Shown here piece by piece: positions 1-10,879 of a DNA stretch of 64,000 nucleotides. Positions within the stretch are counted from its first letter, which is position 1. Each line of letters opens with the position of its first letter. The notes beneath the pieces were generated by a model. That model ran no database searches, had not been told where the DNA came from, and saw nothing but the letters and a program-made list of their open reading frames with translations. The DNA is from Juglans regia (lineage: Eukaryota > Streptophyta > Magnoliopsida > Fagales > Juglandaceae). Where the stretch lies: contig NC_049901.1 of NCBI RefSeq assembly GCF_001411555.2, positions 38,348,964 through 38,412,963 on the forward strand. Reading direction: 5' to 3'. The translations under genes were made by a program, and so were the position numbers.

Positions 1-423
1 GGCTTGGACATCCCGGGGCGAGTTCGAAGCGGGCCGTGGAAGAGACCCGGAGAGTTCGGGGAAGTTGAGGATGGCCGAGTTGCCCTTGATGCTCAGCGCG
101 GCCACGTCGTGGGCCCGGGCAGCCATTTCCGGGGTCGAGAAGGTACCGAGCCAGATCCGGTTCTTCTTCCGGGGCTCGCGGATTTCGGATACCCATTTGC
201 CCCAGCTTCTCATTCGTACCCCTCTGTAAACCGCGTGCTTGCTGCTGTCACGGGCTCGCTTCGGCTGTTTTGGGTCCGGGTCGGGCGAACTGGACTCCTT
301 GTAAGTCGGGTTCGGAGCCGATCCTGGTAAAGACCGGGACAACCCAGATGAGAATGGTGAAGATGGAGAAGGGGAGGACGAGTTGGAGCTTGACTCGGTC
401 TCCGAGTAAGGCGGATCAGCCAT
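1..423 (-). CDS. AP2/ERF transcription factor, DREB subfamily (3' part beyond the window)
   Basis: A plant nuclear DNA-binding protein; family members bind DRE/CRT-type GCC or CCGAC elements in promoters of stress genes. The first 141 codons are seen, opening at the ATG complementary to 421-423 in a good context (GCAATGGC). Residues 1-62 are Ser/Pro rich and include a basic KQPKRAR stretch that may be a nuclear localisation signal. The single AP2 domain runs from about residue 65 to 122: [20 protein letters not shown], then RIWLGTF, then [14 protein letters not shown] and NFPEL. The domain's Val14 and Glu19 are the DREB signature (ERF types carry Ala/Asp), and the sequence is closest in style to the TINY-like A-4 group. 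Everything after residue 141 lies outside the window, so the acidic C-terminus cannot be judged. No introns are seen, as usual for the family. Confidence 0.93.
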   Translation of the reverse strand, partial: MADPPYSETESSSNSSSPSPSSPFSSGLSRSLPGSAPNPTYKESSSPDPDPKQPKRARDSSKHAVYRGVRMRSWGKWVSEIREPRKKNRIWLGTFSTPEMAARAHDVAALSIKGNSAILNFPELSGSLPRPASNSPRDVQA

Positions 424-557
424 TGCTGCTAAATGACTTGGATGGAAAGCAATCTCGGGATTATAATTCTCAGAAGGGAAAGATTTCTTACTATAAGTGG
501 AAAGCCGCCTCTGAACTTCTCAGTAGATCACTACCGTGTAGCACAAAAGACACAAAC

Positions 558-609
558 AGAGAGAGAGAGAGAGTGCGAGAGCGAGAGAGAGAGAGAGATG
601 CAGAGAGAG
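558..609. repeat. (GA)n/(CT)n microsatellite upstream of the DREB gene
   Basis: An interrupted GA tract on the plus strand, i.e. CT-rich on the strand that reads into the DREB gene, 135-186 bases upstream of its ATG. CT-rich tracts are common in plant 5' UTRs and core promoters, so it may lie in the leader. A role is inferred from position only. Confidence 0.8.
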
Positions 610-1715
610 AATGGGTACTCGTGTGTATGAAGTAGGAAGAAGTTGGGGGATGAGAAAGGACAATGAGGGGAAGAAGAATGAGAATGAGGAGGAAGTGGAG
701 GAGGGAAGTGGGGTTTTTATTAGGAGAAAGGGGAGGGAGGATGAAGAATGAAAATGCAAGGTAAACGTGAGGCTTTTATTTCCCAATGGACCCTTTTTAT
801 CCCATCATCATGCTCATCTTTCATTCATGCATAGGCATGAGTTCTCATTTTTCCAAACCCATCTATAAGTACGACGAGTGTCCGTTAAAAAGTTTTGCCA
901 CGTTTTTTTATTAAAAAATTATGTACTTCTCGCATATTCTGACGTGTCTGTAGTTGGAGTCGAAACTCTTTTCCTTTCAAATGTATTAAAAAAAAACCAA
1001 GACATACCAATTAGAAAGGGAGAGATTTTTGAGGGGCAAGTAGAGGGAGAAAAAACTTGAAAGGTGAAAGAAAATGGTGAGTGTGGGGTATCTTAGTCAG
1101 GGTACAAGTAAAGGGTAACACAACCAAACACAGGCTGGAAGAGGCAGGCGGCCCTGGCATGGGGACAAATAGGGATTTCCATTGAAGAAGAATGGTCTAA
1201 AGCCTGATCTCTACTAGTTGGGGTCCTCTTCTTCCCTCCCTTGCTTGCTGCTGATCATCTCGTACTACTTACCATCTCAATAAAATCTTTCCATAATTTG
1301 TTTTCACCTCTCTCCTTTGCTTATGTATAATATAATGAAAATAATACTTCTACTTAATTCCTCTGTCCTCCCCTAACCCATTCATAATTACCCTTTTGTC
1401 CTCCCTCCCCCTACATCATGCAGTGCATTGGTACTGACTCTGTTTTGCCAGTTTTTGAGAGGTTCTTCTTTTTAAGATCCAGGTTTCCTGTTCTTGGTTT
1501 CTGATATGGGTCTTGGTCTTCTACTGTTTATGAGTAGAATTCTCCTCTTTCTTTGACTATGGAAGTTTTTATGGATTTAAAATTCCTTTAATGACTGAAA
1601 CAATCAGCAACCCCCGGTTTCATGGTTCATAACATGGGCTTTTAATTGTTTTGGTCCCATCAAAAACTTGATTTCATCATCTTTCCGATCAGAGGATAAC
1701 GTTGATAGTTTTCTA
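610..1715. other. 5' flank of the DREB gene, no gene seen
   Basis: Non-coding by inspection. Bases 610-760 are purine-rich (CT-rich toward the DREB gene). I see no convincing TATA box on the minus strand; the weak candidate is CTTATAG complementary to about 862-870. The rest is mixed AT-rich DNA without long open frames or recognisable repeats. Confidence 0.5.
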
Positions 1716-1918
1716 CGGAACAACCTTACTCTCAACTCATTTTATATTATTTTATTATTATAATTTTTTTAAATTTTTACATAAAATATAATAAATAATT
1801 TAACTTTTTCAAATATCAAAATAATAATAATATTAAAAAATAATATTCTAACAATATTTTATTCAATTTTTAACTTTTATTTAAAATCATCTCATCCTAT
1901 CTCACTATCCAAACGAGA
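1716..1918. mobile_element. Tourist-like MITE remnant
   Basis: AT-rich block ending in CTATCTCACTATCCAAACGA, the reverse complement of the TTTGGATAGTGAGATRRGATG terminus seen in the better copies at 2609 and 45243. The left end is weak (CTCAACTCATTTTATATTA), so the boundaries are approximate. Confidence 0.5.
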
Positions 1919-2608
1919 ACTTATAGTTTGTATTGAATTTTATTATTTTTATCTGTTACACAAGTTTATGTGGTTGTGATATATTTAAGTAGGTTCATGG
2001 ATCAATTGCTAAATTAAAAGTCAGTTAAAATGTGACATATCGATCTGTATAATTAGAAAGAGAAATACTCGATCCATAAAGAGAATCACAAAAACTATTT
2101 CATGTAACCTTATGATGAGTTAGATTCGGACTTTAGAACGATATTAAATAAAAGGATTAGTAACATCATCGGCATGGAAAGTACATGTTCTGTTGTCTTC
2201 AAAAACGATAAATTTGAATCTGACATATGTAAGAAATTTATGGCTTGATCACTATTGGATTGGGCTCCATTATATTGCTAGCTGGTTCGGGCCTGCAACA
2301 GCTTTTAGCCTGATCTTGGCTTTTTGCTGCAGTTGTCTCGGATTCTTGGTGTTTGATAAGATAAGTAATTACATCAGAATTTTACTATTTATCATCTTTA
2401 CGTACCACATTTTTTTTTATAATTTTATTCTTCTTAAACTTATTAAATTCTTCTACTTATTATCTATATACTACATATTTTGTAAGAGTAAAAAGTAAAA
2501 AAAAGTGTGGGGGTGTGACTGTGTGGTGTGTGGGAATTGATGAATTTTTTTTTTTCATAAAATCAAGGTTGTTGGATGTTGGCTAGGTTTGGATATAAAA
2601 AACATTTT

Positions 2609-2859
2609 GGGCCAGTTTGGATAATGAGATGAGATGGTTTCATCTTATTTCATCTCTGTATTCAAATGGGCCATTTATCTTATCTCAGTTAATTATTATA
2701 ATTTTTTTTTTAAATTTCAACATAAAATATAATAAAAATTTTAATTTTTTCAAATCTCAAAATAATAATAATATTAAAAAATAATATTCTAATAATATTT
2801 TATATAACTTGTAATTTTATTTTAATTTATCTCATTTTAACTCAATATTCAAACTTGTC
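2609..2859. mobile_element. Tourist-like (PIF/Harbinger-type) MITE
   Basis: Left terminus GGGCCAGTTTGGATAATGAG; the right end reads in reverse complement GACAAGTTTGAATATTGAG. The core is AT-rich with no coding capacity. A possible 3-bp target duplication TTT flanks it. It is the same family as the copy at 45243..45385, which has a cleaner TAA duplication. Class assignment rests on the GGGCYRGTTTGG-type ends and the 3-bp duplication. Confidence 0.65.
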
Positions 2860-2928
2860 TTTCTGTCCGAGTGCATCCGTATTGTATGGTACAAGCACTG
2901 GGCCATGCCATATGCATATGCATGCAAC

Positions 2929-4468
2929 TAGGGGTGAGCATCGGGCGGTCCGGATCGAAAAAACCAATCGGACCAGACTCTGGTTGGTCCCGGTTTGTCT
3001 CGATCCGAGTTTTATAGGACTGAGTTCATTCGGTCCGATCCATGGTCCAGGGATTTTTCGGACCGGACTGGACCGGATCGAATGTAATTAATTTATATAT
3101 ATATATTTTTTATAATATATATAATTAATTATATAATTTTCATCTAACCTAATTCTATCACTAACTAATATATAATTATACTATATTATAATTATAAATT
3201 AAGTATAGACTATAGTTATACAGTTATACTAATATTACTAATATATAGCTATACTATATTACTAATAGTCTAATACTTTATACTGATACTATTATATAAT
3301 TATACTAATCATGATTCATAATAACGAATCACTATAAATTTATAACTATATATATTTACTATTTAGTATCAATGTATTAATATATTCTTTAATGTATTAC
3401 TAATACTATTAAGTATTAAGAGTTATAGTATAAATTATAATATATGTATAATTTATAAATTTATAATAGCATGTATAATTAAATATTTTATGCTTATTTA
3501 TAATAGTATGTTAAGTATGTATTTTTCTCAATTATGGATATAATATGTATGGATAATTAAATTATTTATGCTTATTGTTTCATATACAAAATGTTAAAAG
3601 TTGTATATGGCTCAAATTCAATGGCTCGTTAATTCATTATGGATTAACATTCTTTAAGTTAGTAATAAAGTGATAATTAACATTGTCAATATAATTATAA
3701 CTAAACTAAATCACTATAGTTTATAACTATAATTATAAATTATAACTAAATCACTATAAGTCTATAAGTCTACTATCTATATATAGTATTAAATTATTAA
3801 TATCACTATGAGTCTATGACTAATGACCATATCACTATGAGTTTATGAGACTATGACCATATATTATTATATAGTATTAATATCACTATTAAATTATTAA
3901 TATAGTATTAGACTATTAGTAATAATTTATATCAATGTATTATTATATAACATATAGTATTAGTATCACTATATCATTATAAAATATATATACACACACT
4001 ATAAGTCTATATGTAATAGTAATAGTAACACTATAGTCTATAATAGTATAATATATAGTATTAGTATATATCATAAGAGTTATAGGATTAAAACATAATG
4101 TACGTATAATAGTATAGTATTAATATCGCTATAAGTTATAACTATATATACCTAATAGGCTTATAGGCTAATACAATGATTTATTAATCATATTACAAAT
4201 TTATTGTTTTCTTTTATTATTGTATTTTTTAAGATCAAGTTTTTTTTTTTTTTACTATTTTTAGTTTAAAAATGTACAAAACTTGAAGTGGGTCGAAAAT
4301 AATTAAAATTGGAAAAAAAAAATCCAAATTTAGATGGGTTGAATAGCCTATTTGGGACATGTCCAGATCGAATGGACCGATCCTGAACCAAACCGAATTG
4401 AAATGAACCGGACCGGTCTTATATATACTCGGACCGGATCGGAACGATTCGGACCGATATCACTCTTA
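2929..4468. mobile_element. Non-autonomous hAT-like element with GGACCGG subterminal repeats
   Basis: Ends are TAGGGGTGAGCATCGG on the left and, in reverse complement, TAAGAGTGATATCGG on the right. The flanking 8-mers CATGCAAC (2921-2928) and CATGCAGC (4469-4476) match 7 of 8, the target duplication length of the hAT superfamily. About 130 bases inside each end are packed with CGGACC/GGACCGG words; the roughly 1.2-kb centre is almost pure AT. No transposase is encoded, so it would need one in trans. Confidence 0.8.
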
Positions 4469-4476
4469 CATGCAGC

Positions 4477-5770
4477 AGTTTACTTCAGTACCCGGTTTGA
4501 ATATTATTTGTGGTATCATTTTGATTTCACGGTTAACGTCTCTTGATTCTATGTTGTTTACTTTGTCGTCGTGTTGGATTTTGATAGCGTTAAATTGTAT
4601 TCTAATCATATATAAGTCAATCGTAATCTGATTATATAATCTTGACTATTTATTTTGTATTGTATTTGTGTTAAATCCATAACAAAAATTTATGGAAAAT
4701 GATAAATGTATTTAAAAAAAATTTATAAAACATATCTTTTTCCACGTATCAGTTATTGATATGTTAAAAATTATAAAATTTAAAATTTAAAATTTAAATT
4801 TAAATAAAAAAGCTAATAATTTTTAAAAATGAATATTATAAGTAAAAATATAAATAAAACTATAAATATATATAATATTAGTCAAAATTTATTAGCATAT
4901 GTGGCAACATCATAAAACCATATTATTTGGCCTTGGACTGATGTTATAATATATGTATATATAAAATATATACTAGAATCAGTTTTTTTTATACTGTTTT
5001 TTTTTTTTTTTTTTTACCACCAATCATATGTCAATCTTACCTATGATTACATTTTCTGTGTCCTTTTTTCTCCGTACAGATAAGTATATTTTTATTTAAA
5101 TTTAAATTTTTATCTTTTAACTTATCTCACGTGATCAGAGAAAATAGAAACGAGGCTAATTCATGTGGGCCACCTCCTTTGTACAACCACTCCACTTTCC
5201 AAGCATGCGACAAGGGCTAATTCTTCTTCTTCCTTCCTTGAATGTTTTCTTTATGTCAAAAGGAAAAAAAGTTGAATTGTCCCTATCGATCACTTTTTTT
5301 TTTTTAGAAATTATTGACTTATAAATTTTTTTAAAAAATTAAATTTATAATTAACATGACTATATATATATTATATTATTTTTTATTATAAAAAAATTTA
5401 CATTTACATCAAATTAAATCAATTTGTAAATTTATATTTTTAAGATTCTTTTGAAGAATCTATTTTTCTTTTAAAAAAAAAACTATTTCAAAGCAAATGG
5501 TACAAAAATAAAGATCCAATGGAGAATAGAATGACCTAAGTTTATTAGACCCCAAAAGCCCTACATTATAGGCTTGAAATTAGAAATCTTGCAAAACCGA
5601 AGCAAATTGATCATCATGATCTAAAAGGTCCGATCTGATTACTATATATGCATCCGATCATCGCGTCGCGATGATCGGTGAAAGAACCTTTCATCAGTCG
5701 AATCAATTGATGCATAGCTCCATATATATATATGTATAATATTCCAACATTAATAATTAACATATAGATA
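4477..5770. other. AT-rich spacer, nothing recognised
   Basis: Very AT-rich DNA with homopolymer T tracts (for example near 4990-5015) and short inverted words such as AAATTTAAATTTAAAT around 4780-4800. I see no gene, terminal repeats or target duplications. Confidence 0.5.
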
Positions 5771-6052
5771 ATGATACTCTTATACTTTTTTTATTATTGT
5801 TTTACTATTTAGTTATTTTTTTTCTTTTTACTCTTTGAATTTGGATTAAAAATCTCAAAACATGGCTCTCTTGCATAATTTAGAAGAAAATAAATTCAAT
5901 CAACTAACGTAATATTCATGTAATTTAATTTAAAATAAATACAAATTGAGCAAGAGAGCCATGTTTTGAGATTTTTAATCTAAACTCAAAAAGCAAAAAG
6001 AAAAAAAATAACTGAGTATAAAATAATAATAAAAGAGGTGTAAGTGTATCAT
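5771..6052. mobile_element. Fold-back MITE with long terminal inverted repeats
   Basis: Two arms of about 105 bases are near-perfect reverse complements: the left arm starts ATGATACTCTTATACTTTTT and ends CATGGCTCTCTTGC about 5874; the right arm begins GAGCAAGAGAGCCATG near 5947 and ends GTGTATCAT at 6052. About 70 bases form the loop. A TA dinucleotide lies at both ends (5769-5770, 6053-6054). Transcribed, it would give a hairpin long enough to feed Dicer-like enzymes; that is inference. The ATGATAC end is shared with elements at 6686 and 46055. Confidence 0.8.
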
Positions 6053-6685
6053 TAACCTTAACATATTATATACAAGCTACTTTCAATAAACTATATATGG
6101 AGTACTCTTCCTATCTCTCTCCACTTGGAAAAAAGGAAAACAATGGTCTAGTAGCCATGGATGCCATCCATCTACTTTGGCATACTCAACATGCAACCAA
6201 GTGTAATGATCATCACTTTCCTTAGCTTGGATTCAATTTAAACAAGGAAATGGCAAGTCGTTCAACAGATATTATTCTCAATAGATCATTATATTTTTAA
6301 TTATGATCATGCTTCAAGAAAATCCTTCTATCATCGCAGGGGCAGAACTACTAAGGGTCAAGGCCCCCCCAAAATTTTCAAAATTTGATTAAAATAAAAT
6401 TTTGAAAGGTGTTTTTATAAAATAGACTATATGATCAAAATTAGTATATTTAGCCCCTCAAATTATTTTTTTGTAACTTGGCCTCCTAAACCATATTTTC
6501 TAGTTCCACCCCTTAATCATCGGTTGATTCTTGCGAACATGAAAGCAAATCAAGGAAAGAAAATTGATAGTTGAAGCTCTTTAGTAGCAAACCACTCCAT
6601 AAAAATTTGCCAAAACTCAAGTTAACAAAAGATTGTTCATCCATGTACAATATGAAGATTATTGTACGTGCATAAACTTCAAAAA

Positions 6686-6850
6686 ATAATGCTACATACA
6701 GTCGTAGAGTGCGCAAGTGCCATATAATCGCTTTGAAAAGAGTGAGATTTACTATTAAAAAATTAATTTCTTTTCATGTGGGTTTCATATTTATTCATTT
6801 TTTTCAATGCGACTGCACGACGCTTTCACACTTACGACTGCAAGTATCAT
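6686..6850. mobile_element. Short MITE with CAGTCGTA inverted ends
   Basis: The left arm contains GCTACATACAGTCGTAGAGT and the right arm, in reverse complement, ATGATACTTGCAGTCGTAAG, so about 25 bases pair imperfectly. No coding capacity. Its right end shares the ATGATAC tip with the fold-back element at 5771..6052. Boundaries are good to a few bases. Confidence 0.6.
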
Positions 6851-6978
6851 TTCTCGACCCTTCCCATGCATGCCATATTGATGCAATGTCTACTAGCTAG
6901 CAAGCTAGCTACTATATAGGTGTTGAAATTTGTTGCCTTTCTTGTAATTTTGGTGAACTTCTTACTATTTGAAAACTC

Positions 6979-7118
6979 CATTATAAGAAAATTGTTTATT
7001 TGCGACTAAGTATTTTTAATGAATTGACTATTTTTAATTAAAATATGTCTATTTTCATCGCAAATAGTCATGATATTCATTATAAAAATTATTACAAATT
7101 TTCGTTTTTCTTATAGTG
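6979..7118. mobile_element. Miniature CACTA-like element
   Basis: Ends read CATTATAAGAAAATTG on the left and, in reverse complement, CACTATAAGAAAAACG on the right, matching the CACTA-superfamily tip CACTAYAAGAAAA. The interior carries TTGCGAC and TCGCAAATA words like those in the larger element at 10880..13807. At 140 bases it is an internal-deletion derivative. Confidence 0.6.
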
Positions 7119-8165
7119 CCCGATCGAGAAGTTGAAACTTGAACTCACCCTCACACGATTTAATCGTGGAATATTAATGTTGGGAAATGGCATAAAAAAA
7201 TCTGCAGCAGTAATTTGCTCGTGTACAATGAATGTGAGCTAAAGCTAGCTGGGCGTGTACGTACGCGGTATGTGAGAGCATCTTAGAATTTTCTCATGCA
7301 TGCAAATCGTGGGCATGCATGTCCGGGTGCTAAAATAATTTGATTATGTGGAGCCGTGCTAGCTACGTACGTACGTGTGCATAGATCCAAAACATGATGA
7401 GAAAAACTTGACTGCAAAAGTAAGAGTAGTCAACAAACGTAATCCCCGTGTTTGGGTCCGTGCATGCATGCCTCGAGCATTTTTCATAGTTTTAAATGTT
7501 TTTTTTTTCCTTTAATTTGAATATGATCTTTTATTATTAATATGATTTTTAAAAAATAATTAAGTTATAACTATTCTATAACTCTATATGAAATGATAGG
7601 TAATTTTATAATATTGAAATATATTTTTAATAAAGTGGAAAGATTGCAATGATTGGTTGTAAAAAAATTGTAGGTGTGGTATTATCAAGCTACCTAGTTA
7701 CTATTTTTAAAGCATTTCATTTACTCTCATCCATTGTATTTTTATAACTACCTTAATTTTTTTTAATATTGTATTGGTTCTTCATGTATATTATTATTCT
7801 CTTAGCACAAAAAAAAAAAAAAAAAAGAAAAAAAAGAAGGCATTTGAGATAGATTATTTGCGACGAGAATGATCATTTAGGATAAAAATAGACTCATTTT
7901 TATAAGAAATAATAATTTTCACAGGAAATAGCTGGCAATAAATAAACAATTTTGTTGTAGTGTATAGTTTTTCTTTCAAGTTTATAGACCTAGTTTATCA
8001 CTAAGTATTTGGAAATTAAATTAGTTGCTAGCTTAGTTTTTTAACTACCTCAATTTTTTGGATTAATAAAGTCAGCAACGACGTTACAAATTAATATATC
8101 CCAATACGGTTTTCCTTTGTCAAAAGTGAGAGCTATCAATAAAATTGAAGTACTGTCCTCTTCTT

Positions 8166-8205
<40 letters not shown>

Positions 8206-8951
8206 AATGTCTCCAAATTAAATCTCAATTTTTTCCATATTATTAAAATGTTAATACTTGTAGTACTGATCTTTCAATATATAGTTGGGGGAGGCCAAAG
8301 TCTTTATCCGTTTTTGCACCATGGCCATAACAATATCTATCTAGCTGGACGGGTACGCTTAATTTATTGGCCATTAATATAAAAGTAAAAAATAAAATAA
8401 AAATAAAATCATTAACTTGTGATCTTTCCATAAAATAATGAATTTTCACCTCAATTAAAACTTGATGTAATATTCTTTTTAATGGGACGCTCAGCTTTAT
8501 GGTGAACATAATTTATTTCTTTTGCCATTTTTGGACCTTATCGTAAAGCAATAATAATTAGCTATTAAGGTACAATTAATTAATGCGACCGTAAGTGCAG
8601 TAAATTGATGGATTAAAAAGAATAATGGTGTTATTTATTGCTCTAGGATTTATAGTTGTAAAGGGAAGTTGGCCTGTTTACGTACTATATATAGTTTAAT
8701 AGCTGCCAACTTTCCGCAACATCAATTAATTGCAATGTATTAATGATATTACTATATTCTTGTAGTGATCTTTCTATTTAATTATAGCAAGACTTGTATA
8801 GTAAGCAATAATATATTACAAGCACATATATGTATAATGGACTTGGATCCTGTAGAGTTTTTAGCCAAACTCTAAAGTGAGAAAAGAGATATAAATATAA
8901 ACGGAATTTTACAACATAATATCCAATAGATATTGTGTACGTAACTGACTT
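7119..8951. other. Spacer with a second CACTA-like miniature and a (TA)n tract
   Basis: No gene is seen. A likely second miniature CACTA-type element lies at about 7807-7962, ending in TTTTGTTGTAGTG and containing TTATTTGCGACGAG near its A-rich left end. A (TA)n microsatellite occupies about 8168-8202. Bases 7230-7480 contain repeated CGTACGTACG and CATGCATG words without an obvious function. Confidence 0.45.
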
Positions 8952-9514
8952 AGAGCATTAACATTGGTCTATATATATGTATATGTAAAATCATCTCTTT
9001 TGCATATCCACTTTGTCATTCAAGTAAAATTTTCACATTGGCTTATGCATATTTGAGACAAAATAATAATAAAACTTTATTATTATTAACTTTTTGTAAA
9101 AATCAATTTTTATATATATATTTGGCAATTAGCATCCACTACATACATTTGACATTAATAATACAAATGTAATAATAAAAAATATAATTTTTTTATATAT
9201 TATATTAAAAATATAATAAAATGAAAAATATATATAATATATTATAATAATAAAATAAATGTGCAAGTGAAGATTTGTTGTTTTGTTGAAGGAGAGAGAA
9301 AAAGAAAGGATTGAGAGACAAAGAGTGGGAGGAGAGATAAATAATGATTAAAATATGATTTGTATAGTAAATAATGGTTATTCAAATTTGGATAAGAACT
9401 GTTCATAGGTAGCTAAATATTTTGATATGCATAAGCCAATGTGAAATATTTTAGGATCGTATTATACAAATATGACTTTGCATATACATATCCATAGACC
9501 AATACTAATACTCT
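8952..9514. mobile_element. Fold-back MITE of the AGAGYATTARYATTGG type
   Basis: Left arm AGAGCATTAACATTGGTCTA and right arm, in reverse complement, AGAGTATTAGTATTGGTCTA. Pairing continues for about 105 bases, up to the shared inner words TTCACATTGGCTTATGCATA (about 9031 and 9430). The AT-rich centre has no coding capacity. I could not fix a target duplication. Confidence 0.7.
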
Positions 9515-9525
9515 GTATCAAATCT

Positions 9526-10153
9526 TAAGGGTGACCTTTCGTGTTTGTGTCATGTTAAGTCATGACTATTAGATTATATGGGTTAGCCCAAACATGACCA
9601 TTTTAATTAAATGGGTTAGATCCTGAAATCCTAACACGACCTATATAAGAATTTTGAATAGGATTGTTTCAACATGTTTGATATAAATAGGTTGAGCTAC
9701 CTAGTATATTTATTTTTTAACTCAATTAATATAATTTCATATATAATATAAAGATATTATATAAAATCATTCATAATTACAATTGATTTATGATAAGATA
9801 TTTTATTATCAATATTCAAACCAATACTATATAAGAAAATTAATATTTTCATAAAATTAAATTACATATTAACAAAAAAAACTTAATAGTTTGAGATATT
9901 AAGTAATAAAATATTAATATTAATATTGCATCCCAACAACAACAAAATGTATATAAAACTAAACATTTATAAAATTTAAAAACTGAATTTACTTGTATTA
10001 TACTAGTTGATTGTAAGTTTTGCGGGTTGACCTGTAATTTATTCATTCAATAATCATGTCTTATCAGGTCAATCCATTTATAGCACACCCAACATCCTTG
10101 ATAATATTTTTGTGTCATGTTGATAGATCATGTCATGTATTGCCATTCCTAAT
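9526..10153. mobile_element. hAT-like element, degenerate
   Basis: Left end TAAGGGTGACCTTTCGTG; right end, in reverse complement, TAGGAATGGCAATACATGAC. Subterminal words TGTCATGTT, GGGTTAG and GGTCAA resemble the ACGGGTCA-type family represented by the element at 18703..21204. The centre is AT-rich. No convincing 8-bp duplication flanks it, so ends are approximate. Confidence 0.55.
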
Positions 10154-10879
10154 ATCGTTCTCTCTCACTCTAGATCATAGCGTTCGGCAATAACTCTAAG
10201 AGATTTAAATCCGTAGCAATGTCAAAGTGATACAGTATAGTATCATGGGCATGTTTTTTCCTACTCAAAATTATATAGCAAGAGATGGTGGGAATTTCCA
10301 ATAAACATATATATATATATATATATATATGTCTGTCAAAACAACAAATATGATAGCTAGAAAAGTTAAAATATTAACAAATATTTGAAAAATAGCATCA
10401 AATAATTGATGGGTTTCTATTATTTCTCAAACAAGAGAACCAGACGCAGTACCCAAGGCCTCGTCAGCAAGTCTATGCCCCCCTACATTTTAAACTCCTG
10501 AGAAGCCAATCTTAGTCGCATTAGAGCATCTTCATTGGCTTGATTAAAGTTGAAAGATGATTAAAATTTAGATAATCTATACCAAAAAGATTCTACATGA
10601 GATTGGGCATCTCTAAAACAATTTGGACTTCTGCTATAGTGGTTGGCAAAAATATAAAGAATCACAATTGATTCACCAAACATTAAAATATTAATTTCTT
10701 ACTCCAACCACTTGTAGGTTTTTATGTAGGTGCAGATTTTTTTATTGACATTGAAATGAGTATGTTGTTAGATATTTGGTTAGTGAATAAGAAATTTAGA
10801 TAAAATTTTAGATAAATTTAATCTCAATTTTGGGTTATTAACATTAAATGACGATTGAAAATATGATTTTTTTAATATT
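10154..10879. other. Spacer, no gene seen
   Basis: AT-rich DNA with an (AT)n tract at about 10307-10330. A fragment starting TTAGAGCATCTTCATTGGCT near 10520 looks like one end of another MITE of the GAGCAT..ATTGG class, but I cannot pair it with a second end. Confidence 0.4.

Noticed and set aside
270..635. Open frame over the GA-rich region
   Set aside because: Repetitive RERERE product from a microsatellite, opposite to the DREB gene.
3100..4300. Repeated TATAGTATTAATATCACTAT words as a satellite or CRISPR-like array
   Set aside because: No fixed period or unit; this is the AT-rich core of an hAT-like element.
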